NCBI GenBank assembly: GCA_047495785.1
Contig: JBLDXI010000023.1
Span: 496,001 to 560,000, forward strand
Direction of reading: 5' to 3'
DNA from: Lepidodermella squamata
Taxonomy: Eukaryota > Gastrotricha
Length of the DNA stretch: 64,000 nt
The notes under the pieces were generated by a model. It did no database searches, was not told where the DNA came from, and saw only the letters and a program-made list of their open reading frames with translations. A program made the translations under genes and the position numbers. Below, piece after piece: positions 9,609 through 20,402 of this stretch. Within the stretch, counting starts at the first letter, position 1. The number at the start of each line of letters is the position of its first letter.

Positions 9609-12338
9609 ATGATTGAACCAAGCATGCAATCATTCGTCCTAGCTCTCGTAGCCGCTACGTGTAGCGCAGTCACAGCTTGCCCTGCAACATCGACAACGCC
9701 CTGTCCAAGATCGGCCACAGCAACCGATTCTCCTGGAACTTGCCCGAATGGCCAGGCCTGTTACACCACATCAAACCCGTGCAACTCTGGCTCGTCCTGT
9801 GTGGCCTCGGCTAACGTTTGCGATACAACAGCCAACAACTGCGTCGCCAAAAGCGGCGCTTCTTCGTGTGCCAGCGGCCAAACTTGCACGCCGTCTGGCA
9901 ACATCTGCGACGCTACTGCAAAAAATTGCATCGCAAAGACGGATTCGCAGTGCCCAGCAGACCAGGCTTGCATGAGCCCAGTAAGTCAATTTCAGCCGGA
10001 TGATATATTTTTACTCGTATGTGAATTCATGTGACAGGTAACCTACAAGCTGTGTCTGATAACTAAAACGCAGGGCGCTGCGTCTGTCGCTAAAATTAAT
10101 GTTCCATTTTGCACGGCGAATGGTGGCGCGTGCAACTCGGTTTTGACAACTGGAACAACTGTAAGAAAATTTCTCAAATTTCTCCTGGTGCGAAGGACAG
10201 TGGTGCTGGGGTGTCGCCGACACCCCTGCTCCGGGTATGCAACCAGAGGATGGGTGGAAAACCACAAAGGGGACCCTTTGGTTTCTTAGGCTGGGTCATT
10301 TCGTCGTGCGTGCGGACAATAGTCCTATCTCCACGAGAGTTTATTTTGAGATAGATCGAAAAGTGTATCTCAATTTTAAGTAAAAAACTTCGCCGAGTCC
10401 ATTTAGACCATTTTGCATCGTTATCGCGCAATTGGGACATGCTTTGAATGTGGGACGTTTTCGTGCCACTTTCTTGTTTTTGTTTAATGGTTTTCGTTAG
10501 ATCGCGGTTCGATTCCTCATGCACTCATCAATTGTTGAGCTATTTTATTTTTGAGCGTAAACAAAGAGGATCATTTTTCCTTTGGCATCGAAATCGCGCT
10601 GCTGTGGTTTGATTCCTCGTGCATGCATATACTTTTTTAGCGATTTTACATCAGCATTTTGCTCGCGATTGAGTCATTTGTGGCTGGAGATAAGATTTTT
10701 GATGCAATTGGCTGCATCCATTAAATGGACTTACGGGGCTACCGCAGGGTAAGGGGCTATTCGGTGAGATTGTGGCTTAGTAAAAAACTATGAGGTCAAA
10801 GTCGATAAAATTTTGTTTGAAGCTACCTGGATAGATGACGCTTATTCCATGATGGCATACTCAGAATTTACAAATAATACATCTAATCGGCTAGGGGACG
10901 TAAGTTCGTGGACTTCAAACAGCGTAAAAAAACCAGGTTGAAAAGTTAATTCTTGAAAGTTGTCATTTGTACCACAAATGCTGTTAACTGACCTATATTG
11001 GCCAGCGTTTTCAAGAACATTTTAACGATTTTGGATGACTTTCAGATGTAAAAAGTAAAAATTTCACAAACATTTTGATGTCTCATCTGTCAGATTTACT
11101 GGTGATGACTTATAGCATTAGCTGATCCGCTGATAAAAAAAACTTGAGATTATGAAGTAAAACAATGTAAAAATTGCCAACTTTTCTATTCGGCACTATT
11201 TTTCGCCGCAAAGAAGCGCAAAAGAAAGAGCGCATCGACTCAGTTAGATGGGCATGTTCAGAACAAATATAAATTGCTCATTTGACCTGAAATTCAGCCA
11301 GAAAAAGAAGAAAACCCCGGCTTATTTCGGACAGCCACAAACTGCAGACAATTCAATCGACCTTGACGTTTTTTAAACTTCAATATTTTTGCGAGGATAG
11401 CACTGAGCTGCGACTTTTGATCCGTAGCGAATTTTGAGTTTTGAGATGCTATTTTCAGATTATTGACCAGCATGAAAAACTGAGTTAGAAACTTTAAAAA
11501 TCTCACTTTCGATTTTGGATGCTCAGCATATGACTAATCGCCGCACGCACGACAAGTAGAAAACACCTCAGTTACCGGATCCTACTTTGCACACTGATCA
11601 CGAGTCATTTTCCCTTGACTTGTCCGGGGCTTTTGGCACGAGAATTTTTGCAGAAGACAGGGCAAAGATTCTTCGTAGCGTTGGACTATATGCAAATTGC
11701 ACAACATTTTGCTGTTAAATAGCTAGAAGAAGCTAGAAGATTGAACTATTTTCTATAGGCCACCGCCCTGATATCTTCGAGATTTTCTATGCCAACAATC
11801 TTGGGAATTCAATGTGGCCCCAAAAATGAAACAATTTGAATGTGAAATAAGTAGGTTATGCGTTTACTCTTTTCAGGCAGCTCCTTCCGATCCCAATACG
11901 TTTCCTTCGTTTGCGGCCTGTTGCAATGCAGCGAAAGGAGCTAATTCTGTCATGTACGAAACTGTTCCCGGCTCACCGCCTGTAATGGCGTGCATTCAAA
12001 AAATGGATGGCGACAACCCGTACAAAATAACCTCTGAAACTGCTACTGGAATAATCAGCGGTGCTGCGGCAGCGTTGTGTTTCCGCTTCCCCTACACTTC
12101 ATCAGTCTCAACATACGTTGCTGTCACTTCTGGCGGGGTAGGTTTTTTCTACAAACACTTTTGTTATTTCTGTTCTATTTGTTCTTCTTGATTACAGACC
12201 ACCAGAATAACCGGTAGATACGACGCTGCAAGTTACCAAGAGTGCTGCGGGGTTTTAGCGGGGATCGTTCTCTCTTATGCATCCACAGGAAGTGCTTATG
12301 GCGCAACTGGTTTTGATACGTGCTTGTTCGATGGTTGA
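9609..12338 (+). CDS. Secreted Cys-rich protein, copy 1 (four exons)
   Basis: Exons 9609-9980, 10038-10160, 11877-12137 and 12198-12338, all phase 0, give 298 residues. Residues 1-24 are a signal peptide ending AVTA; the mature chain starts CPATSTTPCP. The first exon encodes Cys-rich repeats of the form CPNGQACYTTSNPCNSG, SSCVASANVCDTTANNC and ASCxSGQTCTPSGNICD. Exon 3 has FAACCNAAKG and a conserved KMDGDNPYKI segment, and exon 4 has SYQECCG and ATGFDTC. Lengths of exons 1-3 match the paralogue at 15283 exactly. No known family was recognised; it is probably an extracellular disulphide-stabilised protein. Intron 2 is expanded to 1.7 kb by nested transposons. Confidence 0.8.
10184..11596. mobile_element. 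hAT-like MITE split by a nested element
   Basis: The ends (10184, TGGTGCGAAGGACAGTGG; 11596, reverse complement CAGTGTGCAAAGTAGGATCC) match the two ends of the 166-bp MITE at 15888-16053, in opposite orientation. The MITE is interrupted at 10304 by another element and resumes at 11553. It lies in intron 2 of the Cys-rich gene. No intact target duplication was seen. Confidence 0.65.
10304..11552. mobile_element. Nested TIR element, about 1.25 kb
   Basis: The left end TCGTGCGTGCGGACAATAGTC and the right end (CCGCACGCACGA, preceded by GACTAATCG) are inverted repeats. The element interrupts the MITE of 10184-11596; the related MITE at 15888 is uninterrupted at the equivalent GGGTC...ACAAGTA point. 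No transposase ORF was found. Superfamily not assigned. Confidence 0.6.
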
Positions 12339-12947
12339 ACAGATGAATATCACGAGGAAGATCAAGACATTGAGAAAACTGTTGACCGCTGACTTCCCAC
12401 GCCGAGGCATCCCCGTTTTCTTTTGGTTGCCATTGCATTTTTGAAAATCAGATGTCCGCCACATTTTGAATAGTTCATAAGTATGCTTTCATTCTTATGC
12501 GACTCCGATAGGGCCACATTTGTTTCTCTTGGTTTATTTTTCATCGATTTCTATATTTTCGAAAATTTCTCACATTTAGTTAATTGTTAAACATTTCTGA
12601 CCATTCGATAATATTAACATCAGCGCTATATAAAATTGTAGAATTAAAATGCTTCACCGATATCTGCATCCTCGCTATCTGCACCCCCGTTATTAGTCAT
12701 CGATATGTGGACCCCGCTAAATAAACTAGCTGTAAATTTTCAATTAAAAAAGAGAATTTATTTGATAAATTAAACAAATTAGGAGGAGTGTGATCAAAAA
12801 AGTTGTATATTTTTTGTATTTTATATCAACGTTATAGCAGCATTTTAATTTTTTGTTTTACGTTGATTGGTAACATTCAGTAATATTAACAATAAACAAG
12901 CGAACCAAGCCAATAATTGCCAACGCATTATTGGCCCGTGGCTGGCC
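12339..12947. other. Intergenic spacer
   Basis: AT-rich 3' flank of the Cys-rich gene. No gene or clear repeat was seen; the duplicated Ly6 segment begins at about 12892. Confidence 0.5.
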
Positions 12948-13749
12948 TTAGATCGGATCGAAACATGCTGACAACGCTGGTTGTGTTAGGCCAGCTTGTT
13001 CATTCGATGATTCATCACGGCAATTTTCCGAACTTTCAACCGAGTTGCACAAATCCTCACAGCAATAACAGTGTGGGGCTAAGCCGATGTCCTCGTCCTC
13101 CATCAGAAGTTTAGATCCGCAGTTGAAGCTTTGCGTTGGTTCTCGAATGCAGTCATACAGAATCTTTGAAGAAAGATCTTTACTTTTATTGCCAGCTACA
13201 GTCTGAAAGTCCAAGATCTCAAAATGGCATGAAACAAATGGGAAAATGTTACCAAACATAAGGCACAATCATTTTCGATTTCGATGGGTGATTCGTAGTT
13301 AGTTAGGCCTAATTTCGTCTCTAGATTCGAGTAAATAACACCTGTGTAGCATTGAAGCCCTGTCGCAACGCCAAAAAGTAGGAAAAACACTAAAAAATGA
13401 GGTCTGGTAGAATGCATTAGGCCAAAAATGTGTACTGACTGCTACATATTAGGGCGGTAGGAGAGGAAGAGCTGTTATCGCATTTATTCGCGTTTTTACA
13501 TGCGTGTCAGTACAAATAATCATACGGCTCATTTGTAAGCCCTGGAGCATTTGTAAACAACAAATTGCATAGTTATTTTCTCGGCAGCTCATTCGCTCAG
13601 ATTTATTTACGTGCGCGCTAAGGACGACGCATTTACACGTGATAAATAGATGATGATCAAATCGAACATGTAACGAACAGGAATAAACAAAAGCTTTAGA
13701 TCTTCACGCTCGATTTCTCGACGGTCTTGACCGTCCAGAATTTAGGACT
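12892..13749. repeat. Segmental duplication, copy 2
   Basis: Near-identical to 3894-4803. The differences cluster at the left end, where copy 2 has lost part of the 3' coding region and 3' flank. Confidence 0.85.
12948..13417 (-). CDS. Ly6-like protein, copy 2, without GPI signal
   Basis: Exons 13417-13253 and 13202-12948 share the intron and the whole Ly6 domain with copy 1 at 3880-4466, including signal peptide, LQCYTG and CYCCEDLCNS. A 7-bp deletion near 12989 shifts the frame right after the domain (NEQAG then LTQPALSACFDPI and stop), replacing the hydrophobic GPI signal. The product would be about 139 residues and soluble if expressed; it could equally be a young pseudogene. The 5' flank is fully duplicated, so transcription may persist. 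Confidence 0.65.
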
Positions 13750-15282
13750 TTCATGGCGTAACGCTCAGGACCAGAGACATTTTTTGTTGTACTTATTGAA
13801 TTTCAGTGACAAAATAGACTCTGGTAATGTGAAGCGCGGGAATAATAGTAGGAAAAATAGGGCACACAGAAACAAACTCCAGCTCGGCCGCCATTCTGAT
13901 CCAAATAGCCGGCGTGTGAATACGGGTGGTTTGATGAAACCCAGGTTTTTTAGTTGGCATGCCTCGAGTCCTCGGCAAACAAATGAAACAAAGCCGGTCC
14001 AATGACTACATGAAAAATTGGGATCATTTTGAAAATTACACTCCATGTGCAGTTAATCGAGCGCATCGCCCCGTCGCTTAATTGATTCATCTCGCCGTAG
14101 TCGCTGGAAAGCTGATGAGGCTTCACCATTACTTGTGGACAAGTTCTAGAACTTTACCGCGGTATTCGAGTAAATTGCGAAGACAAAACGAAGGAAAAAT
14201 GGGGACATCGTTGACGTTGAAAAAGTCCTGCAGCTCCAACAAGCGACGCAAAATCCTAGCCAATGCTGCGCTCAACAATTGCTCGAGACTCGCGTTGGAA
14301 TCTATCACTTTTCTAGAGTTATACGATACTGCCGGAACAGTGCTCCAAATGAGGTGCCACCTTGAGGCACCTTGTATCCGTGGTCCTCAACTGCTGCTCG
14401 ATATCGAAGAATTGCGCGGCTTTATTACCTATTTCGCGGCAAAAACCGAAAGAGCAATGGTCTTGGCGAACCGGTCCCGTAATGTAGAACGTAATCTAGC
14501 TATTATTTGACACTGACGAAAGTGCCCATCATACTTGCCACTTGCCAACCGTTGACCGCACAACATTGAGATGTGGCTTGAGAACTACATGCAAAAGCAA
14601 GACTCCTTTTCCGAAAGGATGTAGCCTCGAGGTAAAACTCCTTGAATTATTACAAATTGAATTAAAAAGCAGGTAAAGATGCAGGTAAAACTTGAAATTG
14701 CTTGCACACACCGTATTAGTAATGCCATTAGCAAATCGTGTTTTTCGACGGTGGTTGCTCGCGTTTTTTTTATGCGAAGAGATGTCACGGCGTGTGTTTG
14801 GCGTTCATTTTGTGTGTGCTCGTCGACCTTGCTTCGATATCTTTTCACCGTATCTAATTTTCAATCCAGTTTTATCCGCACTCATTACTATAGTTACTGT
14901 ACATACCTATACAGTATGAATTACACGGAGCCGATGTTGACAATTTTTTCGTATAACAGGCTGATTGCGTGTGCCTGCTACTTTCTGCCTTTGTTGCGTA
15001 GCCTAATTTTCTTAACTGAAACGGGTGTAGATCATTAAAAATATACTGCCTCAGCGTGTGGTTGATGCTACCCCTGCATTTGGCGCGGGGCGGCGGGTCG
15101 CGAGGCCGTATCTTTTTTGTAATTCTCAGCCGATTCCTCTGCCACACGAATTCGACCAGCTGTAGCTTCAAGTTATAACCACGCAACGACTTGAATGTTC
15201 AGGCAATTAAGTATGCCAGTAAATGAGAAGAATGGATATTTAAGAGCTGAAGCGGCGGCTGTTAACTACTTTCCATTACTTC
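13418..15282. other. Intergenic, duplicated flank
   Basis: The first 330 bp are the duplicated Ly6 upstream region. The stretch 14330-14500 is a diverged match to 6005-6200, and 14760-15240 matches 9160-9560, so the whole interval is a second copy of the 5' flank of the Cys-rich gene. An ORF at 14082-14510 has no recognisable domain and overlaps this repeated DNA. Confidence 0.5.
15236..15243 (+). promoter_or_regulatory. TATA-like box of Cys-rich gene copy 2
   Basis: TATTTAAG lies 40 bp before the start codon at 15283, at the position of TATATAAG in the paralogue. Confidence 0.5.
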
Positions 15283-17059
15283 ATGATTGAAATAAGCATG
15301 AATTATTTCTTCCTTGCTCTGATAGCTGCTGCATGTGGCGTAGTCACAGCTTGCCCTGCAGCATCGACAACGCCCTGTCCAAGATCTGTTACAGCAACTG
15401 ATTCCCCCGGAACTTGCCCGAATGGCCAGGCCTGTTACACCACATCAAACCCCTGCAATTCTGGCTCGTCCTGTGTGGCATCAGCTAACGTATGCGATGC
15501 AGCAACTAGCAACTGCATTGCCAAAATCGGCGCTTCTTCGTGTACTAGTGGCCAAACTTGCACGCCGTCTGGCAATGTCTGCGACACTACTGCAAAAAAT
15601 TGCATCGCCAAGACGGATTCGCAGTGCCCAGCAGACCAGGCTTGCATGAGCCCAGTAAGTAAATTTCAATCTGATGATTTATTTTTACTCTACGTGTATT
15701 TGTGCAACAGGTAACCTACAAATTGTGTGTGATAACTAGCACACAGGGCGCTCCGTCTGTAGCTAAAACTACTGTTCCATTCTGCACGGCTAATGCTGGC
15801 GCGTGCGATTCGGTTCTCATAACTGGAGCTACTGTAAGATACGTTTAAACTCGGGGTCCTTTCTGATCCGATGCGAGTTGGCAAGGGCAGTGTGCAAAGT
15901 AGGATCCGGGGGCTGAGGTGTTTTGTACTTGTTTTCTAGGACCCAGCCGAAGAAACCAAAGGGTCCCCCCTGTAGTTTTTTCGGCCTTCCTCTGGCTGGA
16001 GTCACGGAGCTGGGGTGTCGTGACACCCCAGCACCCCTTTACTTCGCACCCTGATGGCATGAGAAATTCCGAAGAAGACAGGGGATCATACTACGATTTG
16101 CGCAGTATTTTCTTACAAATTGCCCCAATCATGGACCGATTAGCAACAGCAACAGTCTTCCGCCTTTCCATTAATTTAGTTCCCAGTAGGCGCTCAGGCT
16201 TATCCTCTGATTTTCAACCAATGGACTGACATGATGGTCAGCTATTCTAGCTTTCCACACTAAATTTTGAGGAACATGAGTCATGATAACTCCGCGTTGT
16301 AGCTCAGACCTCAATTTGGTAAAAAAAGTTTCGAAAATTTATGGCAGCCGCCCACAACGCTATGACGGCCCCCTATACCATATTCAGAAAATTATGCAGA
16401 ATTTTATCGTAAATAATCATATTTAAGCTGCCCTGTCTTGGGCGATATGGCTGCTAAATGAATAAATAAATAATTTTATTGTTGCGTGGCGTTTGCACCG
16501 CTTTTTGGGTTTATTCTGATTTGAAGCCTTCTGCTTCGTGGGGGACCCCAAATCCAACTTGGTCACAGTTTTAAAGTTAATATTTTTCAGCCATCTCATG
16601 CCAGTCCAAATACGTTTCCTTCGTTTGCGGCCTGCTGCAATGCAGCGAAAGGAGCTAATTCTGTCATGTACGAAACTGTTCCTGGCTCGCCGCCTGTATT
16701 GGCATGTATAAAAAAAATGGATGGCGACAACCCTTACAAAATAACTGCTGAAACTGCTAGTGGAACGATCGGCGGCAATGCCAGAGGATATTGTTTCCGC
16801 TTCCCTTACACTTCAACGGTATCAACATACGTTGCTGTCACTTCTGGCGTGGTAGCTTTTTACTACAAACACACCTTGTTCATGTTTTTCTTTTTTTTCT
16901 TATCGATTTCAGCCCACCACACCCGACAGTACCTACGACGCTGCAAGTTACCAAGAGTGCTGCGGGCTTCTACAAAAAGATCCAAATATCATCACGTATG
17001 CATCCACAGGCAGTGCTTATGGCGCCACTGGTTTTGATACGTGCTTGTACAGTGAATGA
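15283..17059 (+). CDS. Secreted Cys-rich protein, copy 2 (four exons)
   Basis: Exons 15283-15654, 15711-15833, 16591-16851 and 16913-17059, all phase 0, give 300 residues. The first three exons equal those of the copy at 9609 in length. Signal peptide residues 1-24, then CPAASTTPCP and the same Cys-rich repeats; exon 3 has FAACCNAAKG and KMDGDNPYKI, and exon 4 SYQECCGLLQ and ATGFDTC. The first exon is strongly conserved between copies, while the second half of exon 3 and exon 4 differ more. Probable extracellular protein of unknown role. Intron 2 contains a 166-bp MITE. Confidence 0.82.
15888..16053. mobile_element. hAT-like MITE, 166 bp
   Basis: Ends are CAGTGTGCAAAGTAGG and, inverted, CAGGGTGCGAAGTAAA. 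The interior includes the palindromic GGGGTGTCGTGACACCCC and the GGGTCCCCCC word shared with 7545-7700. The flanks do not show a clean 8-bp duplication, so the insertion is older. It lies in intron 2 of the Cys-rich gene. Confidence 0.75.
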
Positions 17060-18534
17060 ATAATTATGAAGAATAATATTACAAGGAAGATAAAGAACTT
17101 GAGCCAACTGGTGATCGGTCTGTCTTTTCACGCACCTTTCTATTGCTGTTGCTTCATTAGAAAATCAGATGCCAGCCACATTTTGACTGGACCATGCGCC
17201 TTCATGTGCCTCCAGTGATTGTGATTAATCAGCTCTAAAATCTTCGCACAAAAAGTATTATTTGGTATCGGTAATGTTCTCGAAGCCAATGTTGTCTGTT
17301 TGGTGTGAAATGATTGGTTTACCAAAGCCACCATTCAAAAGTTATTCATGACTTTCGGAGGCATTTTTCGGGATTCTGTTATTGAATATCGCCATAGATA
17401 ATAGTAAAGATCGGACGCTTACCATCCTCCCATAGTGTCGAAATGTTGGGGTGCAAAGGTAAAACCGACCCAATTTTGAATCGATTTTTTGAAAAGCGTC
17501 ATTTTTTTAATTTTTTTGATAATTTTTATCCTCTTGTAGCGCTCTTTCATACGAGACCAGGCTCGTCTGCCCAGGACCTATACAAGGTCACCTAGAAATT
17601 CTCAAAGTTGTTAACAAAATCACGCAAATCGAAATTTTTCGATTTTTTCCGAACGGATTCTTCCATAGCAGGCTACGAAATTTCCCTATTTTTTTCATAC
17701 GCAGCGCGAACACGGTTTGACCGGTATGACGGCTGAAATCACGGCTGGGTTGTTTAGGCATAGAGCATGTAAACAAAAAAATGCATCTGAAAGCCATGAA
17801 TAACTTTTGAACGGTGGCTTTGGTTAACAAATCATTTTCCACTGTGATAATATGGACTCAGTTGTATCATTTTCACCAAAGAAAGTAATAGTCCGATCAA
17901 GGATGTGGCCGTGAGGTAAAGCCGAAAACACTCATTTTTGAACGCCAAAAAGTGACCTTCGGGAAAACCGCTATGGCGTCGAAACCGTTCATTTCCCAGC
18001 TGAATCCTTTGAACTGGTTGAAATTGAAACCGATCCCCTTCGATTAAAATGAAAATAATACAAATTTCTATGATAATGGGCAGTGGGTATAACACCCTTT
18101 TTACATGTAGACATGCATGCACGAGTTTCAAAAAGATCCGCAATAATGAACTTTTACCAAAATCCGCAAAAGAATTAAAACTTCCAAAAGGAGTTTTATC
18201 TCTGGTAAGTCTATTCTCTATGGAGGAGATTTCGCAAGGTAAAAGTACGATTTTTTATCACCAAAATTAGGGTAATTTTTTTCTGGTGTACAGTCCTTTC
18301 TGATTTGGGATGTGAGGCTGCTCGGGAGAATTTCCGCCCAGCGAAATTCCAGCTTGTCCCCAATGTTGTCTGAATTACGGCCGCTATCATCGCAGGATGT
18401 CTCGATAATTCCAGGCTTGTTATTTTATTTTCTGATATATCATTGCGGAAATAAAGCATGAAACTGGGCATATAATAGAGGATTAATTGAAATTGAAATT
18501 CAAAAAAGACGGATGTGCCAACCTACTAAAAATA
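17060..18534. other. Intergenic with TIR element
   Basis: No gene was seen. It contains the inverted-repeat element at 17303-17844. The rest is AT-rich with no recognisable domain. Confidence 0.5.
17303..17844. mobile_element. TIR element, about 540 bp
   Basis: Arms of about 65 bp at 17303-17368 and 17776-17844 are inverted copies, sharing AACCAAAGCCACC and TTCAAAAGTTATTCATG. An internal stretch at 17388-17470 recurs in opposite orientation at 49205-49310 (shared AAGCGTCCGATCTTT). No transposase ORF and no clear target duplication were seen. Confidence 0.65.
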
Positions 18535-19491
18535 AGGTGCGAAAAATATGTCGTAGCCTTTTTGGACGAGAAACTTGCCGAATCCGTTGACCAGTGTCGA
18601 TTGCCTTATCGCCAGGCGTCGATGACCACATTTTCGTCGCCGTGAATGTGTCGAAAATGTGGTTGATATCTTTGTTGTCGGGATTAGGCGACGCGTCGAA
18701 GCTCTAATAGCTAACTTCCTGGCCAAAGGAGCGCCTCGTCTTTTCAAAGTCCAAAAACTTCATTATTTGACGATCTGCCATTGTCATCTGTGAAATTCAT
18801 ATCAACGCCAAGATCGAGTAAGGTCTCTAGAGTATGCTCCCGATTATTTGATGCTGCTGCGGACATAAGAGCGGTATAGCCCCAATATCTGTCCTTCATG
18901 TTGAAATTGTAGCCTTTGCTATAGCTAAATACCGCATAATTTCGACGAGATCTCAGTCGTCAATCTGCGGGCCATCGAAGGGCCACTGAAGGTGAAGGTC
19001 GCAGGAATACTTCGACCTCGAATTTACGTCGTTCCCACCAACTTCAATCGCAAACCTGACAAAGCCCAGATGGGTCAGATGGGTCAGATGGGTCTTTTCA
19101 ATTTGACAAGCTTGAAGCAATATTTTATCACCATTTTTATTCCTCGCCTGTGGGTCAGCTCCACGGTCGATCAAGTACTGTGTAGAGCGATGGAATAACC
19201 AGTTTTAGCTGCAATTAGCAACTAAATCTTGCAGCCCAGAGACATGGAGTTTTTGTAAACTTGTCGCGTCTGTATTCATCAAGGATAGTATTCCTCGCTT
19301 CAACATTCGCTCCATTTTTGCAGCAGGAGTTCAACCATTTCGAAACTTTGATCTGTTCGAACAGCATTTACGATAGCTGGGGCTCGGTATCCTGAAGTGA
19401 CAGTGGATGTTGAATTTACGTTAACAAGGCCGGAATCCAGCATTTGCTGAACCGTCGAAAATTGGCCTGAAATAATTGCCTGTTTGAAAGC
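18535..19491 (-). pseudogene. Inverted ANK pseudogene (subfamily B)
   Basis: Reading the minus strand from 19491, just after a GCCAG acceptor, the sequence follows exon 2 of subfamily B: AFKQAIISGQFSTVQQML, then a deletion joining the first repeats to the LLIAAKTGYS repeat, then GADPQARNKNGD and the rest of block 1. In-frame stops, frameshifts and a 9-bp triplication near 19073 (THLTHLTHL) follow. At about 18610 the linker (KAIDTG) is joined directly to NGFGKFLVQKGYDI, which belongs near the end of block 2. It is the only ANK copy on the minus strand. Confidence 0.88.
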
Positions 19492-20402
19492 CTGGCAAAA
19501 AAATTCAAGTTTTCAAGTTTAGTTCAAAATTGTTTTAGTCCTACACTTTCATAGTTAACCGCCGCACACGCAAGTCATAACCGAATCAACAGCATTCGAA
19601 TATACAAATTCATTCGTAATATTTTAATGTGAAATTTAGGCTGCTAAAATCCTGGAATGCCGCCGACTTAGTGATAGATATTAGCATTAGCTAAAGATTT
19701 CCATCAGCTTGAGTTATGCTTTTCTGCCCTGCCCATTCATAACATGAATTTATAGCGTGTTGGTGTTTTATTACTGATGACGAAAAACATAGTTTTAGGC
19801 TGTAGATCAAGCAGTGGGATTCCCTGGGATGTAAATAGGTGTAGCCAGATCTTTCTTCGAGAACTGCTTATATGAAAATGAGGCTACTCGAGGGACAATT
19901 ATTCAAGGCGGGCTATTATTTCACTGGCTCATCAGGGTTATGAAAAAATGGTTTGTCAAACCTTGGAGGGATAATATTAAAACTTCAATCAACAATTAAT
20001 TTTTTGTCGAACTGGTTGAATGTCTTGATTTTCCAGAATTCAAATATCTATTGATAAGGATGATAAAATTGATATAGAATTTGAATACTCCAGAATATTG
20101 GCTGCATTCCGCTCAGGTAGCACTTCTTCAGTAAAAAATGTGAAAATTTATTAGAAAGTGGTTAAGCATTCTACAACATGATGACACTACCACTACTTCA
20201 ATGAAAAGTTAGCAGAGAAACATTCCTTAACGTCAACAAATTCTGGTCAGCATGCCTGCCAAAAGGCTACTACGCACGAAAATTACTACCTTTTTTTATA
20301 TTTTATTTCTCGAAATTCGCCGTTATTTTATTTCATATGACTTGTAGCATTTCAAATCTTTCTTCACAAACTAATCGATATAGTTTCAATTCGTAGTCTG
20401 AT
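19492..20402. other. Intergenic, 5' flank of ANK B1
   Basis: AT-rich with no gene. The conserved ANK upstream block is at 20175-20230. Confidence 0.5.
20175..20230 (+). promoter_or_regulatory. Conserved ANK upstream block (B1)
   Basis: AACATGATGACAC is followed about 30 bp later by GAGAAACATTCCTTAA. The same ordered words recur upstream of 33403 and 38477, and in weaker form upstream of 43407 and 58762. Function as promoter is inferred from conservation only. Confidence 0.45.

Noticed and set aside
10495-10530. GGTTCGATTCC box-B-like sequence suggesting a tRNA or SINE; similar words at 10609 and 50990.
   Set aside because: No tRNA cloverleaf can be drawn: the T-stem pairs poorly and no matching acceptor stem was found.
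14082-14510. 142-residue plus-strand ORF.
   Set aside because: Falls in a diverged duplicate of 6005-6200 where no equivalent frame is open; no domain or signal peptide.
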